Below are positions 46,508 through 54,694 of a DNA stretch of 64,000 nucleotides, in pieces. Numbering within the stretch: position 1 is the first letter of the stretch; every line of letters starts with the position of its first letter. This DNA comes from Heyndrickxia shackletonii (GTDB lineage Bacteria; Bacillota; Bacilli; Bacillales; Bacillaceae_C). The stretch covers positions 2,674,522 to 2,738,521 of the forward strand of contig NZ_LJJC01000004.1 in assembly GCF_001420715.1 (NCBI RefSeq), in the 5' to 3' direction. The position numbers and the translations under genes were made by a program. Below the pieces are notes generated by a model. The model searched no databases. It had not been told where the DNA came from and worked only from the letters and a program-made list of their open reading frames with translations.

Positions 46508-46626
46508 CACCACCAGTCCCTCTTTCCATTGCAATATATTCATTAATTTTACAATATTAGAAATTTAGGATAATGTAAATGTATTATTTAGTGGATTAGT
46601 CTATTACATAAAAGGAATGTGAAAAT

Positions 46627-47274
46627 ATGAATGAAATAATCATGGAAAAACTAAACAACTCCGACCCGCTTCTAAGACAAATTATAAGCATCATTGGTCC
46701 CCTTAATCTTCAAAGACGGGATGATTGTTATCAGGCATTATTAAGATCAATTGTAGGGCAGCAGTTATCTGCAAAAGTGGCATCTGTCATTAACGAGCGT
46801 TTACGGAATATAACAAACAATGACTTAACTCCGGAAACGCTTATTTCATTATCAGATGACCATTTACGTGAAATTGGCATTTCATTTCGTAAAATTTCTT
46901 ATATAAGAGATTTGTCCGAAAAAATCATTCAAAAAGAAATTTTGTTTGATCACTTATCCTATATGGGGAATGAAACTGTGATTAGTTTGTTAACTCAAAT
47001 TAAAGGAATTGGTCGCTGGACGGCAGAAATGTTTCTTATTTTTTCATTAGGAAGACTAGATGTACTATCTCTTCTTGATGTGGGACTGCAACGGGGAGTT
47101 AAATGGCTTTATTCTGCTCCGAAAGATGTGGACGGCAAAAAACTTTTAGAAGAAAAAGGAAAGCAATGGGCACCGTATCAATCGATTGCCTCCCTTTATT
47201 TGTGGGAAATTGTGAATCGCGAGTTTGTTTTGTCTTACTCTTCTTTTAAAGAATATATAGAATCTAATATGTAG
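46627..47274 (+). CDS. DNA-3-methyladenine glycosylase II (AlkA-like)
   Basis: The 215-residue protein is a short HhH-GPD glycosylase: LLRSIVGQQLSAKVASVINERL, the helix-hairpin-helix LTQIKGIGRWTAEMFLIFSLG and the catalytic aspartate in LSLLDVGLQRGVKW. It removes alkylated purines and feeds base excision repair. Compared with E. coli AlkA it lacks the N-terminal domain, as usual in bacilli. It is separate in fold from Tag at the window start; both repair alkylated bases. Confidence 0.93.
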   Translation: MNEIIMEKLNNSDPLLRQIISIIGPLNLQRRDDCYQALLRSIVGQQLSAKVASVINERLRNITNNDLTPETLISLSDDHLREIGISFRKISYIRDLSEKIIQKEILFDHLSYMGNETVISLLTQIKGIGRWTAEMFLIFSLGRLDVLSLLDVGLQRGVKWLYSAPKDVDGKKLLEEKGKQWAPYQSIASLYLWEIVNREFVLSYSSFKEYIESNM

Positions 47275-47381
47275 GGTTGAGCGTAGCTTTTACAGGCTTT
47301 TTATTAATAAATTATACTTTTTTCAAATTTCCTGACCGAAATTCTGCAAATCTTCTGTCTGTATTATAAAGGAGGTGCAAA

Positions 47382-48389
47382 ATGAAACATAAGGAAGAAC
47401 ATGTTCTTGTAAATGATGCTATGAACGGTGATGTTAATGCTTATTCTATATTAGTTCAAAAGTATTCCAACGCTGCCTATGCTACAGCCATGAGCATGAT
47501 AAGGGATACTCATATTGCACAGGATTTGGCACAAGAAGCGCTTGTTAAAGCATGGTTTAACTTAAGTAAACTAACAAATGCAGAAAAATTTGGCAGCTGG
47601 TTGTATACGCTAACAAAACGAATTTGTTTAGACTGGATGAAAAAAGAGAAGAAAACAGAACCGATTGATTCCATTCCCGAATTAACTGATGATACAAACA
47701 ATGTTGAGGCAGTTTATATTCGTCAATATGTTAAGCAAACCGTTTGGGATGCGATTAATCAATTAGATGAATCAAAACGGATAGTCATCATTTTATACTT
47801 CATTAGCGGCTTTACAATAAAAGAAATCAGTGAATATCTAAATATAACAGTAAGTGCAGTAGAAAGTAGAATAAGACGAGCAAAGGAAAAACTAAAAAAG
47901 GAGCTGATTCATTTTATGGAAACAGAATTCTCACACAACAATACGGTAGGACAAACCATTCATGATGAAACGATGTGGAGGATTGTACCTAGAATCGCAA
48001 CTATTGAAATTCCTGTCACTAACATCAAAGCTTCCATCGATTGGTATCAAAAGGTGCTTGGAACTAAGGTTGCTCACGAAACAGATTACGATGCTATGCT
48101 CCATTTACAGGGAGGTAACCGAATTGGTGTACCAACGCTGTATTTAGTTCAAACGGAATCTGTAAGGAACCTTTCATTTTTAAACACAAATACAAATATA
48201 ATCCACAGTGTCATAGACTTTTATGTGCCTGACTTAGAACGTTATCACACTTTCCTAAAGGAGCAAGGAGTCGAGGTATCAGGTATAAATTTTCTCCCTG
48301 GTATGGAAGGCAAAGGTGGATTTGGTTTTAAAGATCCGGACGGAAATTCATTATCCGTTTGTAATGTTACACATCAAGGGCAAGTTTAA
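47382..48389 (+). CDS. ECF-type sigma factor fused to a VOC/glyoxalase domain
   Basis: The 335-residue protein has sigma region 2 (YSILVQKYSNAAYATAMSMI, DLAQEALVKAWFNLSKL) and region 4 (AINQLDESKRIVIILYFISG, FTIKEISEYLNITVSAVESRIRRAKEKLK) in its first 180 residues, then from about 205 a VOC domain (IATIEIPVTNIKASIDWYQKVLG, DFYVPDLERYHTFL, GFGFKDPDGNSLSVCN) with the paired beta-alpha-beta layout of glyoxalase-like proteins. One frame spans both. No anti-sigma gene is adjacent, so the VOC part may act as the sensor or brake. The start ATG follows AAAGGAGGTG, and a terminator follows the stop. Confidence 0.9.
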   Translation: MKHKEEHVLVNDAMNGDVNAYSILVQKYSNAAYATAMSMIRDTHIAQDLAQEALVKAWFNLSKLTNAEKFGSWLYTLTKRICLDWMKKEKKTEPIDSIPELTDDTNNVEAVYIRQYVKQTVWDAINQLDESKRIVIILYFISGFTIKEISEYLNITVSAVESRIRRAKEKLKKELIHFMETEFSHNNTVGQTIHDETMWRIVPRIATIEIPVTNIKASIDWYQKVLGTKVAHETDYDAMLHLQGGNRIGVPTLYLVQTESVRNLSFLNTNTNIIHSVIDFYVPDLERYHTFLKEQGVEVSGINFLPGMEGKGGFGFKDPDGNSLSVCNVTHQGQV

Positions 48390-48390
48390 G

Positions 48391-48417
48391 AGAGCTAGTG
48401 CGTTCCTAGCTCTTTTA
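48391..48417 (+). terminator. Intrinsic terminator after the sigma-VOC gene
   Basis: AGAGCTAG and CTAGCTCT pair over a seven-base loop, then TTTTATT. The stop of a minus-strand remnant lies inside it. Confidence 0.75.
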
Positions 48418-48610
48418 TTAATGTTTCAGTGTAAAAGAATACTCCTTTTTCATGACCAGTTATGAAAGGAAGGTACCCCCTTTCAAATGCTCCATTGTAA
48501 GCAAACTTACCTGTGTTTCGGGCATCTATTGTGCCTTTTAATTACCCATTTCTCCTCTTCTTCCACTGTTTCGATTACCAATCTTGCTTTTTGGTGAAAC
48601 GCATCCTTCA
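48395..48610 (-). pseudogene. Frameshifted remnant of an unknown gene
   Basis: Minus-strand reading gives VKDAFHQKARLVIETVEEEE then KWVIK from 48610, and, in a neighbouring frame from about 48540, GTIDARNTGKFAYNGAFERG, YLPFITGHEKGVFFYTETLI and a final KELGTH before TAG at 48395. The two stretches look like consecutive parts of one soluble protein joined by a frameshift. No start is present; the 5' part is replaced by the terminator of the dioxygenase gene. I do not recognise the family. Confidence 0.55.
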
Positions 48611-48622
48611 CATATAAAAAAA

Positions 48623-48658
48623 ACCAGTACCACCCGGAAAACCCAAATAGCACTGGTA
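48623..48658 (-). terminator. Intrinsic terminator after the dioxygenase gene
   Basis: On the minus strand ACCAGTGC and GTACTGGT pair (one G-U) around an inner GGG/CCC stem and are followed by eight T. Confidence 0.75.
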
Positions 48659-48667
48659 ATGAATCAA

Positions 48668-49645
48668 TTATTCCTTCACAAACTCTATCGTACTTCTAAC
48701 TGTATCAATCGGGCGCACATAGCTTTCAATTTCTGTACGCTTCGGTTCTAAAAATGGAGGTAAGGATAATTTTTCACCTAATGTTTCATATGGCTCATCT
48801 CCCATGAAGCCGGGGCCATCGGTTGCAAATTCAAATAGTATTTGCGGAGCAACTCTTGCATATAACGATTCAAAGAAGAATCGGTCCACGTAGCCGGACG
48901 TATGGAAACCGAAGCTGCTCATTCGTTCAATCCATTCTTCTAACACGGAACGGTCTTCTACACGGAACGCAGCATGGTGTACCGTACCATAGCCTTGTCG
49001 TCCAGGAGGTAAGATAACATTATGCTCAACAACTACCTGTGCACCATTTCCACCTTCTCCTACTTCAAATAAATGGAATGGACCCTCTTGAGCAATTTCT
49101 TCGAAGCGAAGAACTGTTTCCATCATTTCTTTAAAATAACCGAAATCAGCAATTCGAACAAAAATTGGCCCCAAGCCAGTAATAGCATATTCAAGAGGAA
49201 TTGGTCCCTTTTGCCATGGAGTACCTGAAGCAACACCCTTATTATTTTCATCTGAAATCAGTTGATATTGCTGATCATCAAAATCAACAAATGATAAGGT
49301 TTTCTTTCCGAATTGTTCTTTGATTCCAGTATGCTTTACTTCCAATCGATCAAACCTTTTCACCCAATATTCTAATGCTGCATCACTTGGAACGCGAAAG
49401 GATGTTTTGGATATTTCGTTTGTTCCATGTGTTCCTTTTGGAATCCCGGGAAAATCAAAGAAAGTCATATCCGTTCCAGGACCGCCAGTATCATCCGCAA
49501 AGAATAAATGATAGGTTTGAATATCATCTTGATTTACCGTTTTTTTCACTAAACGCATTCCTAGCACAAATGTGAAAAATTCATAATTTTTTTCTGCACT
49601 GCTCGTAATGGCAGTAACATGATGTATACCTTTTAAATCGCGCAT
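48668..49645 (-). CDS. Ring-cleaving dioxygenase (MhqO/MhqA-like, VOC fold)
   Basis: The 325-residue protein has four VOC modules: LKGIHHVTAITSSAEKNYEF, MTFFDFPGIPKGTHGTNEI, YGTVHHAAFRVEDRSVLEEW and ESLYARVAPQILFEFATDGP. Histidines and the glutamate in the usual places bind the metal. B. subtilis MhqO and MhqA open quinone or catechol rings and are induced by quinones. A near-perfect MhqR operator upstream supports that role here. The start ATG follows AGTAGGAGGAATTTTTC. It has its own terminator. Confidence 0.92.
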   Translation of the reverse strand: MRDLKGIHHVTAITSSAEKNYEFFTFVLGMRLVKKTVNQDDIQTYHLFFADDTGGPGTDMTFFDFPGIPKGTHGTNEISKTSFRVPSDAALEYWVKRFDRLEVKHTGIKEQFGKKTLSFVDFDDQQYQLISDENNKGVASGTPWQKGPIPLEYAITGLGPIFVRIADFGYFKEMMETVLRFEEIAQEGPFHLFEVGEGGNGAQVVVEHNVILPPGRQGYGTVHHAAFRVEDRSVLEEWIERMSSFGFHTSGYVDRFFFESLYARVAPQILFEFATDGPGFMGDEPYETLGEKLSLPPFLEPKRTEIESYVRPIDTVRSTIEFVKE

Positions 49646-49732
49646 GAAAAATTCCTCCTACTGAGATAATTTGAATTTATTATTTCCGAGCATTAGCTTA
49701 TAAATCATTATGAATTTATTTCGGGATAAGAA

Positions 49733-49750
49733 TATCTCGAATTCAAGATA
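49733..49750. promoter_or_regulatory. MhqR-like operator
   Basis: TATCTCGAATTCAAGATA differs from the B. subtilis MhqR box (TATCTCGAATTCGAGATA) at one position. It lies 88 bases upstream of the dioxygenase start. MhqR is a MarR-family repressor released by quinones. Confidence 0.8.
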
Positions 49751-49822
49751 AATTTATCACAAATCCAATTTTTTGTAAAGAAAAGATACAAGGATAATTT
49801 TTTCTAACTTTGTACTATTTTA

Positions 49823-49872
49823 CAAAAAATCCCCAATGGCGGTTATCACTAATACCATTGGGATGTTTTTTT
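49823..49872. terminator. Bidirectional intrinsic terminator
   Basis: CCCAATGG and CCATTGGG pair; T tracts lie on both sides (ATTTTTTG on the minus strand, ATGTTTTTTT on the plus). It ends the YwhH-type gene. Confidence 0.7.
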
Positions 49873-49915
49873 CTAAAATATGAACCATACTTGATCTTCC
49901 TAATTAATGTTTCAT

Positions 49916-50419
49916 TCACATCGCAACCGTTTTTTCCTCTTCGTCTTCCCAACCTTTACAAACATCAATCCAATCTTTTGCTTTGGCGTATTGCCATAAT
50001 TCTTCATTTGTTACTTCAATTGCAGAGTTTGAACTTCCACATGCAGGGAAAACAGTGGTGAATCGTTTCAAGGAAACATCTAAATAAACATCAAGATCAT
50101 TAACTAATCCAAAAGGACAAACACCACCAATAGCATGCCCTGTTTGTTTAAGTACCTCATCAGGAGTTAGCATTCGCGGCTTAAAGCCAAATTGTTGGCG
50201 GAATTTTTTATTATCAACCTTTGTATCCCCTGCCGCAACAACAAGGATTGCCTTCCCGGCCTCTTCTCCCCTAAACGAAATTGTTTTTGCAATTCGCGCA
50301 GGAATCACTCCAATTGCATCAGCCGCTAATTCAACCGTTGCACTGGATGTTTGAAATTCCATAATATCCTGATCACGGTTCCATTTTTTTAAATAGGCTT
50401 GTACATTTTCCAAAGACAT
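49916..50419 (-). CDS. ywhH: YbaK/EbsC family protein, YwhH type
   Basis: The 167-residue protein matches B. subtilis YwhH: MSLENVQAYLKKWNRDQDIM at the start, TSSATVELAADAIGVIPARIAKT, the conserved lysine, KVDNKKFRQQFGFKPRMLTPDE and HAIGGVCPFGL. Such proteins deacylate mischarged tRNA (Ala- or Cys-tRNA types); the specificity of YwhH is unproven. Start at 50419 follows AAAGGATGG. It belongs to another branch than the YbaK protein at 14071. Confidence 0.9.
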   Translation of the reverse strand: MSLENVQAYLKKWNRDQDIMEFQTSSATVELAADAIGVIPARIAKTISFRGEEAGKAILVVAAGDTKVDNKKFRQQFGFKPRMLTPDEVLKQTGHAIGGVCPFGLVNDLDVYLDVSLKRFTTVFPACGSSNSAIEVTNEELWQYAKAKDWIDVCKGWEDEEEKTVAM

Positions 50420-50577
50420 AAATACCATCCTTTCAATCCTTTGTTACGGAAAATAATACCATACTGTCAAGGATTAAAGAAATGAATTGCAGCAAAAAAA
50501 TTCTAAAGATGCGGAAAACTTCAATCATGTTTTTTCTTAATCCAATTGATTGCCTCCTAATTCACACTTCGTTCAAA

Positions 50578-50622
50578 TACGAAAAAGCTTGTAAAAGGAG
50601 AAGTAACCCCTTTACAAGCTTT
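50578..50622 (-). terminator. Intrinsic terminator after the membrane protein gene
   Basis: AAAGCTTGTAAA and TTTACAAGCTTT form a 12-bp stem; on the minus strand TTTTC follows. It lies just behind the stop at 50627. Confidence 0.7.
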
Positions 50623-50626
50623 AAAA

Positions 50627-51247
50627 CTATACTCCTATACTATTATTATAAGATTGATAACTCGTTCCTCTAGACGTGTTATGGAAAATCATAATGATAA
50701 TGGGCACGATTACAACAAGTGAAAGCATTAGCATGAACAGTGTGAGGGACCAAGGAGTAATTTCATTGTAAGTTTGATCGGAATATTTTTGATAAAATTT
50801 ACTTACAGCATCATTTCCAATGATTTGTGAATAGTCAACAAACTCATTTTTATCGACTGCATAAAAATAAATATCTGTATTTTCAAAAAGGAAAAAGGAA
50901 TCGCGTCTTTGATGAGCTTTCACATAACCAACTATAATGGTGGAATCGTATTCTTCCACTTCTTCCTCATTTTCTGGTGTCTCTGGGTCATCTACTGTAA
51001 TAATCTTTTTCACATGACCATTCGTTACCATCGAATCTAGAATATCAGCTGATTTTGAATCGTAGTAATGCATATTGTCCACAAGGTGTTTTTCAAGTGC
51101 GGAACTAAACTTGTTCAAGTCATCATTATTTTCCGCCTTAATACTATTCGTGCCAAAAAGGAAGAAAATTGTTGCAAAGACAATAAAGCCTATCGAATAT
51201 CTCCTTACAAAACGACAACAACAGCTAGTGAACATTTGCCTATTCAT
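50627..51247 (-). CDS. Exported or membrane protein of unknown function
   Basis: The 206-residue protein has an N-terminal hydrophobic helix (FVRRYSIGFIVFATIFFLFG) that may be a signal peptide or anchor, an acidic external domain (residues 40-150, with DDPETPENEEEVEEYD) and a C-terminal membrane helix (LFMLMLSLVVIVPIIIMIFH) with a short polar tail. I do not recognise a family. The cysteines CCC near the N-terminus are unusual. Start ATG is preceded by GGGGGGAAGGTAATA; it has its own terminator. Confidence 0.72.
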   Translation of the reverse strand: MNRQMFTSCCCRFVRRYSIGFIVFATIFFLFGTNSIKAENNDDLNKFSSALEKHLVDNMHYYDSKSADILDSMVTNGHVKKIITVDDPETPENEEEVEEYDSTIIVGYVKAHQRRDSFFLFENTDIYFYAVDKNEFVDYSQIIGNDAVSKFYQKYSDQTYNEITPWSLTLFMLMLSLVVIVPIIIMIFHNTSRGTSYQSYNNSIGV

Positions 51248-51517
51248 TATTACCTTCCCCCCATCAAAATAACTTTTTACTAAAAGCTAGCCCCTCCTCC
51301 TGAAGATTGTCTTACATTTTTGGAAATATAAGCCTACAACTACATTGTAAAGGTTTTCATTTGGAAATTCATCATATTTTTTGAACATTCTAAGTATTTT
51401 AAACAACCAAATTACCGTGAAAATAATTATGGTTGTACTTTTGTCATCTAGGATAAATGAGCAAAAAAGGGTATAATAAAATGGAAGCAAACTTTTTGTA
51501 AGGGTGGTGACTTTCCA

Positions 51518-51649
51518 GTGAAAAATCGAACGAAGAAAAACAGAAAAAAACGTACTGTTCTTAAAGATTACTTGAAAGATACATTGAAAAATTGGAAGCC
51601 AAAAACGGGGAAAGCGCCTTTATCTAATAGTAAAAAGTTAATTAGTTAA
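51518..51649 (+). CDS. Small basic protein, 43 residues
   Basis: GTG at 51518 behind AAGGGTGGTGACTTTCCA opens a frame coding for MKNRTKKNRKKRTVLKDYLK then DTLKNWKPKTGKAPLSNSKK and LIS. The strong site, the very high lysine content (about one third), and the clean stop argue for a real small protein, perhaps one binding nucleic acid. Not recognised. It stands alone between the membrane protein and the XRE regulator. Confidence 0.5.
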   Translation: MKNRTKKNRKKRTVLKDYLKDTLKNWKPKTGKAPLSNSKKLIS

Positions 51650-51838
51650 GGGTATCGTTACCCGTTACACAGCACATGAATTCACCCTATTCGTGTGTTT
51701 TCTTTTTGATTTTTTATTTTTTCCCGGCCCATTGTCTACATTAACACTACTGCAATTTCTTCTGTTTATGCTAAAACAGACGTTTCCTTTCAATTTCCAG
51801 TACATTATGTTATACTATATAAAAGTGAGGTGTCATTA

Positions 51839-52051
51839 TTGACCATTTATAAAGCAAAAAAGAGTAACCTTCATTCACTGCTTTCTAAGAACAATATGAC
51901 GATGGATGATTTAGAACAAAATACTAACATCTCGAAGACGCAGCTTCATGATTATGCTACAAAAAAAGTAATGAGCTTGCATTCTGCAATGGCCATTTCT
52001 AAAGAGTTGAATTGTCAAATTGAAGATTTGTACGAATGGAAAACAGTATAG
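51839..52051 (+). CDS. Short XRE-type helix-turn-helix regulator
   Basis: The 70-residue protein is little more than a DNA-binding domain: LLSKNNMTMDDLEQNTNISKTQLHDYATKKVMSLHSAMAISKELNC with the XRE five-helix pattern. TTG 51839 is a likely start (site GTGAGGTG); a GTG at 51830 is possible. Followed by a bidirectional terminator. Target unknown. Confidence 0.8.
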   Translation: MTIYKAKKSNLHSLLSKNNMTMDDLEQNTNISKTQLHDYATKKVMSLHSAMAISKELNCQIEDLYEWKTV

Positions 52052-52090
52052 CTTTTCAGTTTCACTGATATATTTTTTTACATAAAGAAA

Positions 52091-52126
52091 AAAACAGTCC
52101 TGCCGGAATTCGCAGGACTGTTTTCA
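52091..52126. terminator. Bidirectional intrinsic terminator
   Basis: ACAGTCCTGC and GCAGGACTGT with a short loop; A tract before, TTTTC after. Serves the regulator and, on the other strand, the trhA gene. Confidence 0.85.
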
Positions 52127-52136
52127 TTAATACTAC

Positions 52137-52775
52137 TTATTTCACATACAAAAATATTCCGAAGAAATGACATGCGGATCCTGCCATCACAAAAATATGC
52201 CAAATTGCGTGATGATACTTAAATCCACGCCATACATAAAATACCGAACCAAGTGTATAGATAATTCCTCCAGCAATTAGAAGATGTAATCCTACTGGAT
52301 TTAGATTCATGATAATTGGCTTCCAGATAACGACGATGGACCATCCCATCAAAATATAGAGGATTGTGGACGTGAAAAGATATTTTTTAACAAAAAAACA
52401 CTTAAAGATTGTCCCTAAAACCGCTAATCCCCAGACGATTCCAAACATCGTCCACCCTTCCCAGCCTTTTACGATTATCAATAAATATGGGGTATAAGTT
52501 CCTGCAATAAAGAAGTAAATAGCAGAATGATCTAAGATCTCAAAAATATCCTTTGCCTTCCCTTCTCGTAATGCATGAACAAGTGTAGAAGACATATAAA
52601 GAAATAACATTGTTCCTCCGAAAATAGTATAGCTTATCATATGCCATGCATTTCCATAAAACAGGGAAACGAACACAAGCGTGACAAGTCCTGCAATACT
52701 TAAAATTGCACCTATTCCATGTGTAATGGAATTCGCGATTTCTTCTCCTTTAGAGAATGAATGAGTAGCTGCCAT
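52137..52775 (-). CDS. trhA: TrhA (hemolysin III family) membrane protein
   Basis: The 212-residue protein has seven membrane segments and the PAQR family motifs: FSKGEEIANSITHGIGAIL near the start, STLVHALREG, ILDHSAIYFFIAGTYTPYLLI and the final HHAIWHIFVMAGSACHFFGI with conserved histidines. TrhA is linked to membrane energetics and lipid balance; it is not a toxin in this setting. The start ATG follows AGAAAGGATATG. A 230-base leader with a stem structure precedes it. Confidence 0.92.
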   Translation of the reverse strand: MAATHSFSKGEEIANSITHGIGAILSIAGLVTLVFVSLFYGNAWHMISYTIFGGTMLFLYMSSTLVHALREGKAKDIFEILDHSAIYFFIAGTYTPYLLIIVKGWEGWTMFGIVWGLAVLGTIFKCFFVKKYLFTSTILYILMGWSIVVIWKPIIMNLNPVGLHLLIAGGIIYTLGSVFYVWRGFKYHHAIWHIFVMAGSACHFFGIFLYVK

Positions 52776-52854
52776 AACATCATATCCTTTCTCTATTGAC
52801 TAAAGTTACAAACAAAATACACAAATTATTTTCTTATATAATAAATAATTAATA

Positions 52855-52930
52855 CCTAAAACAACAAAAGCCCTGCCTCTCTTTTGTCCTAACGGTTCCT
52901 TGACCGTGCCAGTGTGAATCAGGCTTTATT
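52855..52930 (-). promoter_or_regulatory. Structured leader RNA upstream of trhA, class unknown
   Basis: On the minus strand AAAGCCTG and CAGGGCTTT form an outer stem (one bulged G) enclosing ACGGT-TCAAGG-type hairpin (ACGGT / ACCGT) and a purine-rich joiner TTAGGACAAAAGAGAGG. The outer stem is followed by TGTTGTTTT. It could be an attenuator or a riboswitch with its terminator. I compared it with the classes I know and found no match. Confidence 0.45.
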
Positions 52931-53035
52931 AAAATTCAATTACTATTATTCAACAAAGGTGATATTTTATATGTGGAAAACTTGAAAGGGAAATAATTCA
53001 TAATAGTGAGGAAAGTTTTGAAATCGCTGAGTGAA

Positions 53036-53074
53036 AGAAAAAGGTGAAACTCCCTATTATTGAAGTTTCACCTT
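53036..53074 (-). terminator. Intrinsic terminator after the cold shock gene
   Basis: AAGGTGAAACT and AGTTTCACCTT form an 11-bp stem followed on the minus strand by TTTTTC. Confidence 0.85.
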
Positions 53075-53084
53075 CCATGTTTCA

Positions 53085-53285
53085 TTAAGCTTTTTGTACG
53101 TTTGCAGCTTGCTCTCCACGTTGACCTTGTTCAACGTCAAATGTTACCTTTTGACCTTCTTCAAGTGATTTAAAACCTTCGCCTTGAATCGCTGAGAAGT
53201 GAACGAATACATCATTTCCACCTTCGCGTTCGATAAATCCAAATCCTTTTTCACTGTTGAACCATTTAACTGTTCCTTGTGCCAT
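53085..53285 (-). CDS. Cold shock protein (CspB/CspD type)
   Basis: The 66-residue protein is a single cold shock domain: [16 protein letters not shown] (RNP1) and [20 protein letters not shown] (RNP2). It melts RNA structure and helps translation at low temperature. Start ATG at 53285 follows TAGGAGGAA; the frame continues upstream without a site. Monocistronic with a strong terminator. Confidence 0.95.
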   Translation of the reverse strand: MAQGTVKWFNSEKGFGFIEREGGNDVFVHFSAIQGEGFKSLEEGQKVTFDVEQGQRGEQAANVQKA

Positions 53286-53523
53286 GTTCCTATTCCTCCT
53301 AGTGTGTCTTACACACAATGGATACTATCCTTGCTCATTGATATAAAGTCGATAAGTTTTTCATCACTTTTTCATCTAACAATACCGAACAAAAATAATT
53401 CTTTTTTATAATAACAGAAAAAGGAAGATAAATCAAGTGAGTATATATAACCATTTTATACTTTTACTATACTAAACCAATAATTCACTTTATTAAACAT
53501 AAGCAAAAATCAAAGTAATTGGC

Positions 53524-53649
53524 ATGCTTGTATTAGAGGATGACATAGATGTTGAGTTAGCCGAAAAGACAATAAAATCCATTAACATTTTTGGTGTATT
53601 CAAAGCAAAACCAGAATTAAAAAAGGCATTGAACTATATTGGGAAATAG
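53524..53649 (+). other. Short reading frame of 41 residues, possible gene remnant
   Basis: It reads MLVLEDDIDVELAEKTIKSI then NIFGVFKAKPELKKALNYIG and K. The upstream codons KIKVIG continue in frame for six more residues until a stop, without a start. There is no convincing ribosome site. A terminator follows. It looks like the end of a decayed gene rather than a new small gene; family not recognised. Confidence 0.35.
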
Positions 53650-53673
53650 ACCTCAGGTCGAGGTCTATTTCTT
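53645..53673 (+). terminator. Intrinsic terminator
   Basis: AATAGACCTC and GAGGTCTATT pair over AGGTC, followed by TCTTATC. It ends the short frame above and may also serve thiY on the other strand. Confidence 0.65.
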
Positions 53674-53695
53674 ATCTAAAGATTACTCCTTATTA

Positions 53696-54685
53696 TTAAT
53701 CTAGATTTACGAAGGCTTTTTTCACATCTATTTTCTTGTCAATCATCCCTTTTTTATACAACCAACTTGTAATATTGTTCCATACCGATAAATCTTGATG
53801 GCCATAGTTTTCCGTTTTATTGTTCATTAAAGGGAGAAGAATGTGTAAACTCTTCGTTTCTACTTGATGATCAAGTGGAAATGTGGAATCCTCATGTTTA
53901 TAAAGTGTTTTTAATGCAGCATTGGGATCTTTTGTTACAGCTGCTTGTCCCTTTGCCACCGCACTCCAAAATTTCTTTATAACAGATTGCTTTTGTTTCA
54001 TTTCTTTTTCACTAGTAATTAAAATCAATTCATAATAATTTGGCACCCCATAATCCGCAGGGTTAAATGCATTAACAGGATGACCCTCTTTTTCCAGTAA
54101 AATCTTTTCATGATTTATATAACCACCATCAATTCCATCTACCTTTTTCGAAGTAATCGCCGGAATTAAGTCGAAACCTACATCGGTAGTTTTCACTTTA
54201 TTCGGATTTCCTCCATCCTTTTTTACCATTGTTTTTAATACAGCTTGTTCAAACTCAAGAGAAGAGTAGCCGATATTTTTTCCTTCTAATTCTCTTGGTC
54301 TTGTAATTCCGCTATTCTTTGGTACCATCAAATAATTTAATGGTTCTCGAACAATAGCTGCCACCGACACAACTGGAATTCCTTCAGCTCTTGCCATCAC
54401 TACTTGCGGCTGATAGCTTATTGCTAAGTCCACCTTCCCTGCAGCAACCAGCTTTAATGGATCCGTAGTTTCTGAGGGCATTTTTATATCGACATCCAAC
54501 CCCTCTTTTGCAAAATAGCCTTTTGCTGCAGCTGTATAAATGGCTGAGTGCACCGCATTTGGATACCAATCCAACATAATGCTGATTTTTTGCAAGCCAT
54601 CACTTGTTTTTGTCCCACTACTTTGCGAACAGCCCCCAAGCAATATAAGGGCACTTATTATCACTAATATTAAGCATCGTTTCAT
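53696..54685 (-). CDS. thiY: Pyrimidine-precursor-binding lipoprotein ThiY
   Basis: The 329-residue protein has a lipoprotein signal peptide ending ILLGGC and the NMT1/THI5-like fold: ISIMLDWYPNAVHSAIYTAA (the DWYPNAVH motif binds the pyrimidine), AAGKVDLAISYQPQVVMARA and NIGYSSLEFEQAVLKTM. In B. halodurans the homologue binds formylaminopyrimidine. Here it delivers HMP-type precursors to ThiXZ. The start ATG is at 54685 behind GGTGG. It lies downstream of thiX, in the TPP-controlled operon. Confidence 0.92.
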   Translation of the reverse strand: MKRCLILVIISALILLGGCSQSSGTKTSDGLQKISIMLDWYPNAVHSAIYTAAAKGYFAKEGLDVDIKMPSETTDPLKLVAAGKVDLAISYQPQVVMARAEGIPVVSVAAIVREPLNYLMVPKNSGITRPRELEGKNIGYSSLEFEQAVLKTMVKKDGGNPNKVKTTDVGFDLIPAITSKKVDGIDGGYINHEKILLEKEGHPVNAFNPADYGVPNYYELILITSEKEMKQKQSVIKKFWSAVAKGQAAVTKDPNAALKTLYKHEDSTFPLDHQVETKSLHILLPLMNNKTENYGHQDLSVWNNITSWLYKKGMIDKKIDVKKAFVNLD

Positions 54686-54694
54686 TATGTCCAC

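Noticed and set aside
52137-52775. Hemolysin toxin
   Set aside because: The hemolysin III name is historical; the sequence is the seven-helix TrhA membrane protein.
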